A DNA stretch of 64,000 nucleotides, taken from Bagarius yarrelli (lineage: Eukaryota > Chordata > Actinopteri > Siluriformes > Sisoridae). The DNA lies in assembly GCA_005784505.1 (NCBI GenBank), contig VCAZ01000094.1, forward strand, positions 1,733,693 to 1,797,692, given 5' to 3'. Shown piece after piece: positions 22,579 to 33,620 of this stretch (positions within the stretch are counted from its first letter, which is position 1; every line of letters begins with the position of its first letter). The translations under genes were made by a program, and so were the position numbers. A model generated the notes under the pieces. It saw only the letters and a list, made by a program, of their open reading frames with translations, was not told the DNA's origin and did not search any database.

Positions 22579-22640
22579 CAGTGTTGTATCTTGGGCTGGA
22601 CAGCCACTTCTGGAACCAGAAACAGTCTGCAGAAACAGAA
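22579..22640 (+). pseudogene. Tc1-like transposase relic, right part
   Basis: GTGTTGTATCTTGGGCTGGA and GCCACTTCTGGAACCAGAAA match the coding stretch that follows the Lys-His-Gly-Gly block in Tc1 transposases (Trp-Gly-x-x-Ala-Ala-Ser-Gly-Thr). This is consistent with continuation after the SINE. Confidence 0.5.
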
Positions 22641-23112
22641 CAACAATTCAGAAAACACAGGACTTCATCAGGGGGACGATGGACAATGGAATAATGTGTT
22701 AAAGCCCACAATAAAATATATAATCTGAGCTAATTTAGTTGAAAAGGGTTAACCTGAGAGTTAAAATCCTCTGCTGAATAAGTTCTGGGGATTTTGAGTC
22801 CTGTGAGAAACCAGGTCAAGTGTCTGAGAGCAAGTAAATACTCCTAAAATGGCTAAAGATAGGCAGGAGGAAATTTTGTGGTAATAGCAGGCTGACAGAC
22901 GAGTGCATGGAAAATGGAGTGGACTTCCATAAGTAGGCCATAAAGAGTGACAGCAGGATATGGATGGTGGGGAGGTATCAAGTTCTACACAGCAGAGACA
23001 TTTTTCTTATCACTGTTATGGTACACATGGTGCCTCACCTCCTGAAGAACTGACATAAAAAAAATGCAACCGGTCTAGGTTTTAGTTCCGAAGTTCAATT
23101 ACTGTTTACTGG

Positions 23113-24034
23113 TGGAAGGTTCCAGGAGGATATGATGTGGAAGGTTCCAGGAGAATATAATGTGGAAGGTTTCAGGAGGATATGATGTGAAGATTCCAGA
23201 AAGATATGATGTGGAAGGTTCCAGAAGGATATGATGTGGAAGGTTCCAGAAGGATATGATGTGGAAGGTTTCAGAAGGATATGATGTGGAGGGTTCCAGG
23301 AGGATATGATGTGGAAGGTTCCAGGAGGATATGATGTGAAGATTCCAGAAAGATATGATGTGAAAGGTTCCAGGAGTATATAATGTGGAAGATTCCAGGA
23401 GGATATGATGTAGAAGATTCCAGGAGGATATGATGTGGAAGGTTTTAAGAGGATGTGATATAGAAGGTTTCAGGAGGATATGATGTGGAAGGTTCCAGGA
23501 GGATATAATGTGGAAGGTTTCAGGAGGATATGATGTGGAAGATTCCAGGAGGATATGATGTGAAGATTCCAGAAAGATATGATGTGGAAGGTTCCAGAAG
23601 GATATGATGTGGAAGGTTTCAGAAGGATATGATGTGGAAGGTTTCAGAAGGATATGATGTGGAAGGTTCCAGGAGGATATGATGTAGAAGATTCCAGGAG
23701 GATATGTTGTGGAAGGTTTTAGGAGGATGTGATATAGAAGGTTTCAGGAGGATATGATGTGGAAGGTGCCAGGAGGATATGATGTAGAAGATTCCAGGAG
23801 GATATGTTGTGGAAGGTTTTAGGAGGATGTGATATAGAAGGTTTCAGGAGGATATGATGTGGAAGGTGCCAGGAGGATATGATGTGGAAGGTTTTAGGAG
23901 GATGTGATATAGAAGGTTTCAGGAGGATATGATGTGGAAGGTGCCAGGAGGATATGATGTAGAAGATTCCAGGAGGATATGTTGTGGAAGGTTTTAGGAG
24001 GATGTGATATAGAAGGTTTCAGGAGGATATGATG
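23113..24034 (+). repeat. 25-bp minisatellite, about 37 copies, with higher-order units
   Basis: Unit approximates TGGAAGGTTCCAGGAGGATA + TGATG. Variants (GAAGATTCC, GGTTTTAGG, GGATGTGATATAG, GGTGCCAGG) are arranged non-randomly. From about 23655 a block of four variant units repeats, with the GGAAGGTTTT variant starting at 23711, 23811, 23886 and 23986. That is spacing of 100, 75 and 100 bp, all multiples of 25. The period is not a multiple of three, and no long frame crosses it. Confidence 0.95.
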
Positions 24035-24059
24035 CAGCCGCTTAAAGTGTCTAATATGT

Positions 24060-24600
24060 AAGTAGATAAAAAGCTAAAGTTCAGCTTGTACCTTTCACCT
24101 AGTTTCTCTCAGATGTTCTCTGAAATCTTTTTTTTTTCAACCACTTTCATTTTGTGGGTTTTGTAGAAAGCATTAAGAGCCTGTTCGATCTGATTTTGAT
24201 AGAGCATCTGTTCAGGACCAGATTTTATGCTAATTTGTTGGACGTGGGTTAATTGTGGACAGTTTGATTAAACACTTGTAATCATCTTTGTAGCTGCAGC
24301 TGATGGAGTGTGTGACCTTTGTTCAGTCGTTGATGCTTATGTTAAAGATAGTTTTGTTTCTTCAGGCATAGCTCTCATTATTGTTATCATTTTTGTCCAT
24401 CTTGTAATTAAATTTAAAATGAATCTGTGCAGTTTGATGTCAGTTTGGCAGCAGCATCAGTAAGGTTGACTTCCAACCCTGTGATGACACCAGAATAACT
24501 TTTATATCCCCCCACTGGTCAGATTGTTTTGCTCCAATCATATGAGTCGATTGTTACACTTCACATTTTTTTCTCAGGTCAGTGACCCTCATCATCTTAC
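24060..24600. other. Unique sequence, no gene
   Basis: Repeat-poor AT-rich interval after the minisatellite. No exon with plausible splice sites is seen. It could hold regulatory sequence, but nothing specific can be named. Confidence 0.35.
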
Positions 24601-24694
24601 AGATAACTGAAGATCAGAATTTTCTAGAGGTTAAGGATCATCTTGTCGGATGAGGACAATCAGGTTAAGCTTTATATAAAGATGCACAGTCGTC

Positions 24695-24937
24695 TAGAAT
24701 GTGGAATTGTATGTTGTAATGTTCTTCCTTTACTGGAACTGTGGGACTCAAACCCTGTTCCAACAGGACAATGTCCCTGTGCACAACCCCCCTGATCTCC
24801 ATAAAGACATGCTTCATTTTCTTGTTGGAGTGGAGGAAATGGAGTGTTCTGCTAATACTATTGTGACTAAATGATCAAATTCTTAGGGTCACATAACACT
24901 CTAGTGGAAAACCTAATGGTATCTTCAGGACACCAGC
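24695..24937 (+). mobile_element. Tc1-like transposon fragment (family D), internally deleted
   Basis: Sense orientation: CAAACCCTGTTCCAACAGGA, CAATGTCCCTGTGCACAACC, CTCCATAAAGACATGCTTCA. It then jumps directly to CTGCTAATACTATTGTGACT and AGTGGAAAACCTAATGG near the right end. The FQHDN block is joined to the C-terminal block with the middle missing. Confidence 0.65.
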
Positions 24938-24964
24938 CCACCAGGACCAAGTGTGGTCACCTAA

Positions 24965-25022
24965 GGCTTACATTTACAGCATGCAACGGACGCTCTTATC
25001 CAGAGCAAAGTACAAAAGTCAC
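24965..25022 (-). mobile_element. Family A SINE tail fragment
   Basis: GCTTACATTTACAGCATGCA and ACGCTCTTATCCAGAGC are the reverse complement of the UnaL2-type stem-loop and terminal repeats. Body and head are missing. Confidence 0.7.
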
Positions 25023-25071
25023 ATCATTGAATAGATCAATACTGGTACAATAGAACACAAATCAAAGTGTC

Positions 25072-25312
25072 TTTTTCCTCTCCTTTCGTCTTTTCCCCAT
25101 TTAGGTGTCCCCACAGCGAATCTGTCTCCCCCTAACCCTATTCTCTACATCCTCTTCACTCCCAACGACTAACTTCATGTCCTCGTTTATCGCATCCATA
25201 TACCTCCTCTTTAGACTTCCTCTCTGCCTTCTGCCTGGTAGCTTTATTTCTAACATCCTCCTACCAATTTATTCACTGTCCCTCGTCTGTACATGTCCAA
25301 ACCACTTCAAAG
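25072..25312 (-). mobile_element. Non-LTR retrotransposon 3' end fragment
   Basis: On the minus strand it encodes a decayed version of the C-terminal Gly-Arg-Arg..Pro-Gly-Arg-Arg-x-Arg-Gly-Arg-Pro-Lys-Arg region common in fish LINE ORFs, followed by GATTCGCTGTGGGGACACCT and a purine-rich end. A parallel and better preserved copy is at 45361-45554. The clade is uncertain, possibly RTE-like. Confidence 0.65.
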
Positions 25313-25416
25313 TACAACAACCACAAAAAATCACATAATTGCTTGATTTTTTTTTCTTCTGCTGAAAAGGGGAAATTTCTTATAACCCTTTTTTTCGTTT
25401 GTAGGAGACTAAATAA

Positions 25417-25733
25417 GGTTCTTTTGTCCTGTCTTCTATCTATTTCACAGATCTTAAATGTACTGTTTATTGTCCCTGATAATAGCATCTGTCCATCCAT
25501 CCAACGCCTATGGCAACGCTCTCGCAGTGTTAGCTAGAGGTTCGTGTTAGAGACAGTAAACTGATGACTGAACATCCTTACAGTATATACCGATTATTTA
25601 TATTATAAAGGTATATTTCAGTTAGACATGGACTGATAATCGGTTTTAAAGGTTCTTTTGTCCTGTCTTCTATCTATTTAACTGATGTTATATGTACTGT
25701 TTGTTGTCCCTGATAATAGCATCTGTCCACATC
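25417..25733. repeat. ~85-bp direct repeats flanking a small palindromic insertion
   Basis: GGTTCTTTTGTCCTGTCTTC through GATAATAGCATCTGTCCA occurs at 25417-25499 and again at 25650-25730, about 233 bp apart and about 90 percent identical by eye. Between them lies a segment (about 25507-25645) nearly identical to 28229-28342, with ACCGATTAT and ATAATCGGT arms. This suggests a tandem duplication or a repeat with the palindromic element inside. Confidence 0.75.
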
Positions 25734-25799
25734 CTGTAAATGTTAATGCAATCATCTTCTCTTCCAGCCCTAGTTTTGAGGAAGATCGTTTCCACAGAC

Positions 25800-26008
25800 A
25801 GTAACGCCGCCACCACAGGCCCAGCGCGCTGTTGTGTAGTGGGTTAGGGTGCCGACACCAGCATACACCAGTTGTCGTGCTTGGGTGACCTTGGTTTGAT
25901 TCCGGCTCAGGTCTTTTCTGGTCTCACTTCTCTTTCTATCTTCCCCGTTTCATCCATCTGTCCTATCAATAAAGGCAAAATATGTAAAAAAAAAAAAAAA
26001 AAAAAAAG
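25800..26008 (+). mobile_element. tRNA-type SINE with poly-A tail (family G)
   Basis: Has a pol III head (GTGTAGTGGGTTAGGGTGCC, GGTTTGATTCCGGCTCAGGT B box) and a body TCTCACTTCTCTTTCTATCT, CCTATCAATAAAGGCAAAAT, then about 23 A residues. A minus-strand copy of the same family is at 54095-54272. Confidence 0.75.
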
Positions 26009-26272
26009 TGCCGCCACCACCATATTTCAGTGTTTTTTTTTTTATTACAGTATGTCAACTAACTGAATATTTAGGAGTGAATTTTTATACTATATTTATA
26101 ATTAATATAATAAAATAATTATTAAGTGAAAATTACTACTATAATTTGTCTTTAAACAAACTTCAGGTCCCGCAGGCCCAAACACCACACAAGGGTTGAT
26201 TGATCAAAAAAGATCAAATAAAGACTTTAACACAAAATGAATAAACTACTTGTGCAGAGGGCAACACCACAG

Positions 26273-26275
<3 letters not shown>

Positions 26276-26312
<37 letters not shown>
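26276..26312. repeat. (CA)n microsatellite
   Basis: CA run of about 18 units. Confidence 0.9.
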
Positions 26313-26318
<6 letters not shown>

Positions 26319-26597
26319 GTAGCAACTGCACTAACTCTAAATACTGAATACTGAATACGGCTGCAGTGTGTTCACAGAAGTGTGTATTTCTCTGTGCTAA
26401 AAGTCTTACCCCAGGCGGGGTGTAAATAATGTCCCCTCTCCGGAAGCTTCCACGGGCTCTTTAACAGATCGACACTATGATTTATTCTCAGTGTGAAGTC
26501 CAGATTGAACAGGTTTATAGAGGAGCGATTACTGGGCCAAGCAGGGGGAGGAACCGCTGAGCAAAATTCATTTTAATCTGTAACTAATCAAATGCAC

Positions 26598-26599
<2 letters not shown>

Positions 26600-26636
<37 letters not shown>
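26600..26636. repeat. (GT)n microsatellite
   Basis: GT run of about 17 units ending in GGGTGGG. Confidence 0.9.
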
Positions 26637-26641
<5 letters not shown>

Positions 26642-26814
26642 AATGTGTGTAAGTGTTTTCAATTAACCGTTAAATGTTAGGATATTAAAAAGAGTCTTGA
26701 TTTAATTATTTACAATATTTAAGTTGATTAAATAAAGTGAATTTATTTATTTACAAACAAACCCTGAGACCTGATTCGGTCCTGAACTCTCAGCGTTTAA
26801 TCTCTGGGAGGATT

Positions 26815-26815
26815 T

Positions 26816-26846
<31 letters not shown>

Positions 26847-26880
26847 TAATCAATTAATCAATCAATCAATCAATCAATTC
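26815..26880. repeat. (CAAT)n tetranucleotide array
   Basis: AATCAATCAACC then CAATCAAT/TAATCAAT units across 65 bp. Confidence 0.9.
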
Positions 26881-26949
26881 ATCTTTTCACCAGAACCGGA
26901 GCTAATGCCCAATTAGGAACCAGGCTGTGTTTTCCACTGTTATTTTTTT

Positions 26950-27003
26950 TAACCAATCAGATTTGATTGGTTAAAGAATCAAATCTGATTGGTTAAAGAA
27001 ACA
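26950..27003. other. Palindromic and tandem CCAAT-box cluster
   Basis: AACCAATCAGATTTGATTGG is near-palindromic and is followed by a tandem copy, ATCAAATCTGATTGGTTAAA. This places three CCAAT/ATTGG boxes within 50 bp able to form a hairpin. No promoter is otherwise seen here. Confidence 0.6.
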
Positions 27004-28101
27004 GTCTTTAATAATATTAACCAATAATCAATCTGCCACTGCTAATATAGTGTAAATTCCCTGGGCAGTGCTACTGATTCTGAAGGCAGATTAGAATTAA
27101 CATGGCAACACATAGAAACGGAAATCTGATTGGACGAAAAAATCTAACATCCACTTACACGTACTGGAAGCAGTGCAGCGTGAGAGAAACACTATGAAAT
27201 GAAGAGAATAAACTGTTGGGAATAAATTAATACCATTTAATGGAACAAATATTAGAATTTAGGGTGTAAATGTAGGTCAGTGATTCTGATAGTGTTTAAA
27301 CAGCAGAGAAGGACATACTGACCCTGACGGCCCACCACTGACAAAAGGAACAGCAATCGTTAGTGTCACAGTGTGAATTCATTAGCGGGTGATTTCTGCT
27401 TTACTTTGCTTATTTTGTCTATTTGCCCTGCCCTCTTACATCACTTCCTGTTTCCATCATGTGATCATTAGGATTTGAAGGAAACATGTATTTCTTCTGT
27501 TCATATTTCAAATAACAATCGACATTAGCTAAAGTGTGTGTGTGTGTGTGTGTGTTATTAATCTCGTTAAGTGTTCAGTTGCCCTTTCAGTCTGAACTGA
27601 TTATTAATGTTTCATCACCTCCAGCTCTTTCCCTGATTCACTCTTTTTTCCCTTCATCATCATCATTTTCTTCTCTTTTTCCACTTTACATCTTTCCAGT
27701 CATCTTTCCTCCACTTCTCCTTCTGTAATCCATCACGCCACTCATTTCTCCATCATCATTTTCTCTCCTCCAAGATTCATTTACCCACTTATCCTTCTTT
27801 AATCTGTCACTCCATTTATCCATTTATTAACTCTTCACATCACTCCACCCTCCTTTCTCATATCAATTTTCTGACTCCATCATTTTCTCCACTCATCCCT
27901 TTACTATCCACCTCACTACTAATCCATTATCATTTTTTCCAGTCACCCCTGTGTGCATGTGTGTGTGTGTGCATGTGTGTGTGTGTGTGTGTGTGTGTAT
28001 TAGTCTAGCATGAGAGAAAAAGGAACAGAGCCACAACCTCAAACATCACTCCCTTCAGTCTAAGAGGATTAACCTTTCCCTCAGCTCTTTTCTTTTCATG
28101 T

Positions 28102-28134
<33 letters not shown>

Positions 28135-28228
28135 TAACAACCACAGGAAAGACATCGAAAGTGAATTCTTGCAAAAATGCGAGTATTTCTACAGTTTTTA
28201 TATTTAATTAAGTCTGTACGCTCGGTAA
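27004..28228. other. No gene; microsatellites and pyrimidine-rich stretch
   Basis: Includes (GT)n at 27535-27556 and 27958-28000, (CA)n at 28106-28134 and a long T/C-rich decayed tract (27570-27950) with CCATCATTTTCTCC-like motifs. Nothing coding is recognised. Confidence 0.6.
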
Positions 28229-28342
28229 CCATGGCAACGCTCTCGCAGTGTTAGCTAGAGGTTCGTGTTAGAGACAGTAAACTGATGACTGAACATCCTT
28301 ACAGTATATACCGATTATTTATGGACTGATAATCGGTTCTAC
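28229..28342. repeat. Second copy of the short palindromic element
   Basis: CATGGCAACGCTCTCGCAGT through CAGTATATACCGATTATTTA is nearly base-for-base the same as 25507-25602. Here the arms ACCGATTAT and ATAATCGGT are only 10 bp apart, giving a perfect 9-bp hairpin. The copy at 25.5 kb has a longer loop. Confidence 0.8.
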
Positions 28343-28482
28343 AGATGATTTACACAACAGTTATGACTTTTTTTTATTATCGGATTTGGGTTTTGTAACG
28401 TCAGATCCACTGATATAATTGTGGTTATTATAAGTCAACAACAGCGTTTACAGGCAAAATATATTGATTTACTTTAATCGAT

Positions 28483-28547
28483 AAAGTTTATATATATATG
28501 TAATATATATGTCATATATATAAAGTATATATATATATATATATATC
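28483..28547. repeat. (TA)n-rich tract
   Basis: About 65 bp of TATATATA with GTAATA and GTCATA interruptions. Confidence 0.9.
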
Positions 28548-28807
28548 AGTAAATAATGAAATACACTACAACATTACACAACCACGTATAATCGCATTTC
28601 TTGTATTTACTAGGTTTAGGTTGATATGTTAGAAATCCAACCGGTGAGGGAGAAAGAGAGGGAAGGAAGGAAGGAAGGAAGGATTCTTTCAGCAGGTGTG
28701 ATCTGCACTTGGAAACCTTCTTTAAACATCTGGAACATCTGTGTTGCACTGTTACTAAGAGCACATGGACAACGGTAGATTTGGGCTGATATTTACATTG
28801 AAAAGAT

Positions 28808-28812
28808 AGAAT

Positions 28813-28855
<43 letters not shown>

Positions 28856-29130
28856 TATTTCCCTGACACCTGGACTAAATGTTTAATTGTCCATTTTTAA
28901 AAGCAGAGACAAATTTGATCGTAATAATTAATAAGGTATCAAAAGTACAAAACCCTAAAACACAGTGACCCCCAGAACTCCGGTTTAGAGAAAGAGAGAG
29001 AAAGAGAAAGAGAGAGAAAGAGAGAGAGAGAGAGAAGAGAAAGAGAAAGAGAGAGAGAGAGAGAGAGCGAAAGGGAGAGAGAGGCTGAAAGAGAGGCACC
29101 GAAAGGGAGAGAGAAAGAGAGGGAGAGAGG

Positions 29131-29165
<35 letters not shown>
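28808..29165. repeat. (GA)n tracts
   Basis: A pure GA run at 28817-28851 and a longer GA/GAAA/GGGA tract at 28986-29163. Minus-strand Ser-Leu-Phe repeat frames are artefacts. A GGAA run lies just upstream at 28655-28682. Confidence 0.9.
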
Positions 29166-29433
29166 GAAGGTGGGACCATGTGAGATAAACGCCAAAACCA
29201 TCTTTCTGATCTGTCCCTCCACTCGTCTGTGTCTGAGAGCAGATAAACAGCACTTGATGAAATGACTGTAATTTCAGGAGCAATTCAAACATCACCACCG
29301 GCACATAACACATCACACACTTCTGTCATAATCACTGTTCTTACACACGAGTGCTGCATCACACTCTCCATCCTCTTCACCCCATAATCCACTCAACTCA
29401 TCTCCCACTTCCTGGATAAACGTTTAGAATTGA

Positions 29434-29560
29434 CAGCGTTCAGCAAACATTCGTATCCAGAGTCACTTTCATTTATTTTACAGTTAAAGGTTAAGGGCCT
29501 TGCCGAGGGGCCCATCTGATGAGCAGTCCAAGACATTACCCACTGAGCTAACACTTCCTG
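29434..29560 (-). mobile_element. Family A SINE
   Basis: Minus strand: decayed tail (TTCAGCAAACATTCGTATCC, AGAGTCACTTTCATTTA), body TAAAGGTTAAGGGCCTTGCC and GAGGGGCCCATCTGATGAGC, head region AGACATTACCCACTGAGC. An internal part of the body is deleted. Confidence 0.7.
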
Positions 29561-30205
29561 ATGATAAGTGCTCATGTATAATTAGTTTTACTAAGGGTAA
29601 TTGATTGCTAATTATAATGCCATTGTTACCTTCTTCAGAAACAGCATTGTGCCACCCCAGGATTTGCTGCTGCCTCCTCTGGCTGCCTCTTTTATCATTT
29701 CTAGGGGCATCACTGCCTCAGTCTTGTCAGATTTGTTTGGACAGGATCATCATTTAGTGTTTTTACCACCACAGAACATCCAGACTTACTCTCTATAAAT
29801 ATAACCAGTATATCTGTCCAACCTGATTGGGTGTGTGTGTGGGTTCAATTCCCAGCACTGAAGTGCCCCTTTAAGTAAATTTTCGTCACACCGGCGGTGC
29901 TGTACTTATTTTCTTTTACTTTGTGAACTATTATAAGTTTACATTATGCCTGTTAAATGAATAGTTCACACTGAGTAGTGTTTATACGGCGGTGGCCAGT
30001 GGGGGCGCTGCGTCCTGGCGCTTTCTTTTTTTATTTGTGTCTCCAGCAGCAGACTGCGTCTCTCAGTTACAGGAGCCATTAACTTTATTAATCCAGCTGA
30101 AAAAACACTTTACAGAATATTTATTTATAGGCACAGACAAAAAAACGCAGTAAAAAGCGAATGATTTCAGAGGAGCCGGAAGAAAGAATACTGTTTCATT
30201 GAAAA

Positions 30206-30238
<33 letters not shown>

Positions 30239-30976
30239 TTAGCCCCACTGTCATTTCACCCCCCCCAAAAAAAAACCCATAAATGTTTAAATGAATTCTC
30301 TTTAATTCTTTAGTGGGTTTAGAATATTTTGTTGATGTGTTAGAAACCCAAGATGGCACCTTCAAGGATGGAAGGAAGGAAAGAGAAAGAAAGAAAGAAA
30401 GAAAGAAAGGACACATATTTATACAAGTATTTCTATAAATAAATATTTCTATAAATAAGTGTAAAAGTACGTAAAAAAGTATCCAACGGAAAAACTACTC
30501 AACTAATTAGCTACTAGTTTCTTCTGATTTGATTGACACCAAGAAAAAGCGCTGAATTTCAAACAACTTGCCGAGTTCTTACATCCCGTCTCCTCCAAAT
30601 TCTTTCTGTTCTGATTCTAAAAAACAGATTAAAGTTAAAGTCAATCTCAGTCCTGTGATGGACATGAACATCACATCACCTGTCTTTTACAACTCAGATG
30701 TGAGTTACCGAATGCTTTTCTCGTTTGACTCTCGTTTGTCGGACTGAAATCACACAGAATTTAAAATGTTTCTACGTTATAATGAGAAACTCTGAAAAAT
30801 AAAAATAAAATAAAATAAAAATGTAAACAATCGCTTGGATGTAGTGAACTACTTTTATCATGTAGCTGTAGCTTAGCTTGCTACTCGTTTTTTGCCTGGG
30901 GGGGTGGTAAAGCTTCATTTAACGTAGAGTAACTGATAGCGTAGCTTACCTTTTTTCAAATAGCTTGGCCAACATT

Positions 30977-31013
<37 letters not shown>

Positions 31014-31599
31014 TTTGCATCTGAAGTGATTAATTGGATTATGAGCTGAGATTTAATTGACAGTTTAGGAAAACTTGTGTTAGACAAATTTAATAAAACA
31101 AAGTCAACTTAAAAGGTTACACACATACAACACACACCCACACACACCCACACACTGCTTTGCATTTTAAATCTAATCAATGTCTGCCTGTTTCTTTGAT
31201 TGACAGCTTACACAAGTGGAGGAGTTGATATGAATATGGATAGACAGAGTGGAATTGCTGCACTTATTATCTGAGAAACTGCCTGCTGCTTTAATATACA
31301 GCACAGATGCTACAGAGGAGATCTAATCCCAGAAATCAGACTCTCTGAAGATAAATTGAATAACTACGAGAAACCGAGTGACGACAACGGGCTAAACATA
31401 CACAACAGAGTTTTATTACACAGAGGAGAGGATGTTTATCTCCGTCTGTCTTCAGAGATGCTGCACTTATCCTTAAAAAGGAACAAAGTGGATTTCATTT
31501 TATCATCAAACACATGCTGGTGGAAGCAACACAAAAAATAGGGAAAAAATAGGCCTTCAGTCCACTGTGAGAAAACCTAAAGGGATTAAATCTCTATTA
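29561..31599. other. No gene; simple repeats and unique sequence
   Basis: Contains (GT)n at 30208-30236, (GAAA)n at 30370-30409, (AAAAT)n near 30797-30821 and (CA)n at 30979-31008. The part from 31150 to 31350 is unique and holds TTTGCATTTTAAATCTAATC and TTTGATTGACAGCTT, a homeodomain/octamer-like cluster. Confidence 0.5.
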
Positions 31600-31735
31600 G
31601 CACCATCACTAACATCAGGATTAACATCAGCCCCAACATCAGTATCGACATCAGCACCAACATCAGCTTTAACATCAACACCAACATCTCCAACATCAGG
31701 ATTAACAACATCACCAACATCAACATGGGTGTGTT
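31600..31735. repeat. AACATCA-based degenerate repeat
   Basis: Repeats of (A)ACATCAGxxxxA and ACATCAACACCA at 9-18 bp spacing. The long Thr-Ser-Ala-Pro frame on + and the Val-Asp-Val frame on - are artefacts of this array. Confidence 0.8.
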
Positions 31736-32345
31736 TCAATCCACATAAACTCTATCATCAGTCCACTGTGGGTGTGTTCCAATCCACTAACTATCACTGT
31801 GGGTGGTTCAGTCCCCAATCCACCATAAATCTATAATCAGTCCACTGTGGGTGTGTTCAATCACAGTGGTCCACTGTGGGTGTGTTCCAATCCACATAAA
31901 CTCTATCATCAGTCCACTGTGGGTGTGTTCCAATCCACATAAACTCTATCATCAGTCCACTGTCCACTGGGTGTGTCCACTGGGTGTGTTCCAATCCACA
32001 TAAACTCTATCATCAGTCCACTGTGGGTGTGTTCCAATCCACATAAACTCTATTATCAGTCCACTGTGGGGTGTGTCCAATCTAAACTCCTATCATCATT
32101 CCAACTTGTGGGTGTGTCAGTCCCTTCCAATGTGTCCACAATCCACATACTGTGGAACCACATCTATCATTAGTTCACTGTGGGCGTGTCCCAGTCCATT
32201 AGTTCACTGTGGGCGTGTCCCAATCCACATAAACATGATCTGCAGTCCACTGTGGGCGTGTCCCAATCCACATAAACACTATCATTAGTCCACTCTAAGC
32301 ATGTCCTAATCCACATAAACATTATTGTCAGTCCACTGTGGGTGT
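31736..32345 (+). repeat. 43-bp minisatellite, about 14 irregular copies
   Basis: Unit approximates TCCACTGTGGGTGTGTTCCA + ATCCACATAAACTCTATCATCAG. Several units are truncated or fused (for example around 31960-31990 and 32085-32215). Drift from GGGTGTGTTCC to GGGCGTGTCCC toward the right end is a polarity of variant units. Confidence 0.9.
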
Positions 32346-33217
32346 GTAGATTGAAGTGTGCAAAATAAATGCAATTCCTGGCTAAAAAAAACCTCATTAA
32401 CCCAGTCATGCTCTTAAATATTTAATGCATGTAAAATATTGAACTTGGGCCCCGTCTCCTAATTAGTCATATTTACTTTACAATAATTAGTTTTAATTTC
32501 ACGCTACTTTAACTTCAAGTTAATTAAAACACCAGCACTCATTTGTGCAGTACTTTCTCACGTCTTTTCTCTTTCAGCTGCACTCAGACACCGAAACAAG
32601 CTTTTTATTACTTCAGTTCCACTCGATTTTATCCTATTATTGTGTGCATAAAGCTTTAAACAATGAACAGGAAGCAGCTTCAGAGAACTCTGGATAGAGA
32701 TCATAAATTAAATGACACACAAGACGTAGAGCAGGAAAAAAACTCATGAAATGGATTTTAAAAGATTTGTATCGTGCAGAAGTGGCGACCTACAATCCCT
32801 GTCCTAGCCACTGCTGAGTACCCGAATCAGGTGTATTCAGCCGATCAGAAGCTGGAAGATCTCATCTCAATTAAACTGTAACAGTATCTTAAAATGTATT
32901 CCTAATATTATTTCTTTAGCCAAAAAACCTGCATACAAATTCCACTGTATTGTAATTAATAAAAAAATCTTTAATAAAATCTTTTTTTCGAGGATCTCTA
33001 AGCAGTTAGTAATAACACACCTCCATATTGACCTACATCTGCACTGGAGCTCCTAAACTGCTGGCTCGGTGTTTCTATAGAACATGAACACATCTGCAGT
33101 CGAGTTAATTAACATGAGAAATGTGCGTCTCTGCGTCCAAACTGCTTACTGAGTTCCTTCAGTGGAAAGTGATGGAGAGTCTAAGCATAAACATCTGCCC
33201 CCGTTATATAACACCTC
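32346..33217. other. No gene; one family E fragment
   Basis: At 32775-32880 there is a fragment of the palindromic MITE family (ACCCGAATCAGGTGTATTCA, GATCAGAAGCTGGAAGATCT). The rest is AT-rich unclassified sequence. Confidence 0.5.
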
Positions 33218-33620
33218 AGTGTTCCAGAAGCAAATGAATAAACTTAAAACATCCCTGAGATCCACACACTGAGAGACATGATCCATAACCACAGAGAAAA
33301 GAGAAGAGAAGATTATAGTACAGAAGAGAAGAATAGAGAAGAGAAGAGTAGAGTAGAGGAAAAAGATAGAGAAGGGAATAAAGAAGAGAAGAATAGGGTA
33401 GAGAAGAGAGAAAAAGAATACAGAAGAAAAAAGATAGAAAGAGAAGAGAAGAGAAGAGAAGAGAAGAGAAGAGAAGAGAAGAGAAGGTGATAAAGAAAAG
33501 AGACTAAAAAATAAGAGAAGAAGAAAAAGGAAAAAAAACAAATGATGTTCCAGGAGCAAATTAATCAATTCGAAACATCCCTGAGATCCACACACAGAGA
33601 GATGTGAGTCATATCCACAG
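33218..33620. repeat. Duplicated ~80-bp unique segment within the purine array
   Basis: GTGTTCCAGAAGCAAATGAA..CATCCCTGAGATCCACACAC..ATAACCACAG (33218-33296) recurs at 33541-33620 as GATGTTCCAGGAGCAAATTA..CATCCCTGAGATCCACACAC..TATCCACAG. It is followed each time by GAGAA expansion, so the unit that duplicated was unique segment plus start of array (period about 323 bp). Confidence 0.85.

Noticed and set aside
22940..24040. Regularly spaced repeats considered as a CRISPR array
   Set aside because: Units are contiguous 25-mers without unique spacers, in an animal genome: a minisatellite.
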